Source: Methanosarcinales archaeon
GTDB lineage: Archaea; Halobacteriota; Syntropharchaeia; Alkanophagales; Methanospirareceae
Direction of reading: 5' to 3'
DNA: 12,810 nt
NCBI GenBank assembly: GCA_009618475.1
Contig: WJOV01000129.1
Span: forward strand, 1-12,810
The position numbers and the translations under genes are program-made. Below the pieces are notes generated by a model. It was not told where the DNA came from, did not search any database, and saw only the letters and a program-made list of their open reading frames with translations. This document shows, one piece after another, positions 12,459 through 12,810 of this stretch. Within the stretch, counting starts at the first letter, position 1. Each line of letters starts with the position of its first letter.

Positions 12459-12810
12459 TTAGAGCGCTCCGTTCGATAACCATTTTCTTTCACCCTTACT
12501 GCTTGCTGCTACCTCAAGCGAGGATAGTATGCCTTTTAGACTTTCGTGGCATGGGAACAGTATGATATAGCCGTAGATTCCATCCTCAGTTTCCTCCTTT
12601 AAATCACATTTGAACAGTATAATGCGCTCTGTTGTTACTTGTGCTTCTGCCATTACCATTATTACGTTTTCCATCATTGCGCCCACCGTATCAAAAGAAA
12701 AAGAGGGCGGTGAGGGCAGCAGAGAAAACTGAAGAAAGTCCGCTATGGAATCACAGAACGCAGAAGCTAATATGTTACCCATTTCCATTAACGCCGATTC
12801 CTCCATTTCC
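12459..12810 (-). CDS. cheC: Second CheC paralog (5' end cut off by the window edge)
   Basis: This is the C-terminal part, about 116 residues, of a CheC protein; the frame is open to the right edge and continues beyond it. The conserved second phosphatase motif (MEMGNILASAFCD) is present. The first motif would lie outside the window. It aligns with residues 118-214 of the neighbouring CheC with a single one-residue gap, including PSPPSFSFD and GIYGYI-LFP. After the shared end it has about 15 extra residues (ASSKGERKWLSNGAL) that the neighbour lacks. It is the first gene of the visible operon. Paralogs may act on different receivers or bind CheD with different strength. Which paralog is ancestral cannot be told here. 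Confidence 0.9.
   Translation of the reverse strand, partial: EMEESALMEMGNILASAFCDSIADFLQFSLLPSPPSFSFDTVGAMMENVIMVMAEAQVTTERIILFKCDLKEETEDGIYGYIILFPCHESLKGILSSLEVAASSKGERKWLSNGAL
12510..12810. repeat. Tandem gene duplication, second copy (partner at about 11783-12080)
   Basis: The two cheC genes match at the DNA level at a constant offset of 730 bases over most of the overlap. Examples are TCAAAAGAAAAAGAGGGCGG at 11961 and 12691, and ACGCCGATTCCTCCATTTCC at 12061 and 12791. One 3-base length difference lies between the copies near their 3' ends. Confidence 0.8.

Overview
The window looks like a piece of a euryarchaeal genome from the methanogen / anaerobic methane-oxidiser branch. An ANME-1 (Methanophagales)-like organism is my best guess, but that is inference from gene content and not from any search. 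The support is: formylmethanofuran:tetrahydromethanopterin formyltransferase (ftr), the F420-pathway enzyme CofC, the proteasome-activating nucleotidase PAN, the archaeal transcription factor MBF1, CheC/CheD-type chemotaxis genes, and AT-rich TATA-like promoters, several of them close enough to the start codon for leaderless or short-leader transcripts.

Layout. Bases 1-2300 (minus strand) hold a small orphan antitoxin-like gene, a 516-residue molybdopterin-oxidoreductase-like iron-sulfur protein that seems to lack the Mo/W ligand, and a DUF433 antitoxin whose DUF5615-type toxin partner survives only as a 29-codon stump. Bases 2300-3600 (plus strand) hold an unrecognised protein with a helix-hairpin-helix-like segment, a likely terminator hairpin, and a small membrane protein. 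Bases 3600-6200 hold MBF1 and PAN, divergent from a shared 68-base promoter region, then a bacterial-type RNase III convergent with PAN. Bases 6300-8250 hold ftr and cofC on the minus strand, bracketed by two same-orientation copies of a hairpin-forming repeat built from 9-base units. Bases 8250-12810 are chemotaxis and signalling: cheR on the plus strand, then a minus-strand run (reading right to left) of a partial cheC, a second cheC, cheD, a three-PAS sensor with a HisKA-like segment but no ATPase domain, and a CheY-like receiver. A decayed four-helix-bundle (23S rRNA intervening-sequence-type) gene lies between cheR and the receiver.

How the parts fit. Ftr and CofC belong to the C1 and F420 pathways. 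In the chemotaxis block, CheR would methylate receptors, CheD would deamidate them, and the CheC paralogs would dephosphorylate a CheY-type receiver. The PAS/HisKA protein and the receiver are separated by 2 bases and probably work together. No CheA, CheW, CheB or receptor lies in the window, so the core of the system must be beyond the right edge or elsewhere. I did not find a clearly new defence or mobile system. The most unusual items are the ligand-less Mo-type protein, the ATPase-less sensor with its receiver inside a che operon, the repeat-bracketed ftr-cofC block, and several gene stumps that record past turnover. I saw no tRNA, rRNA or CRISPR array.
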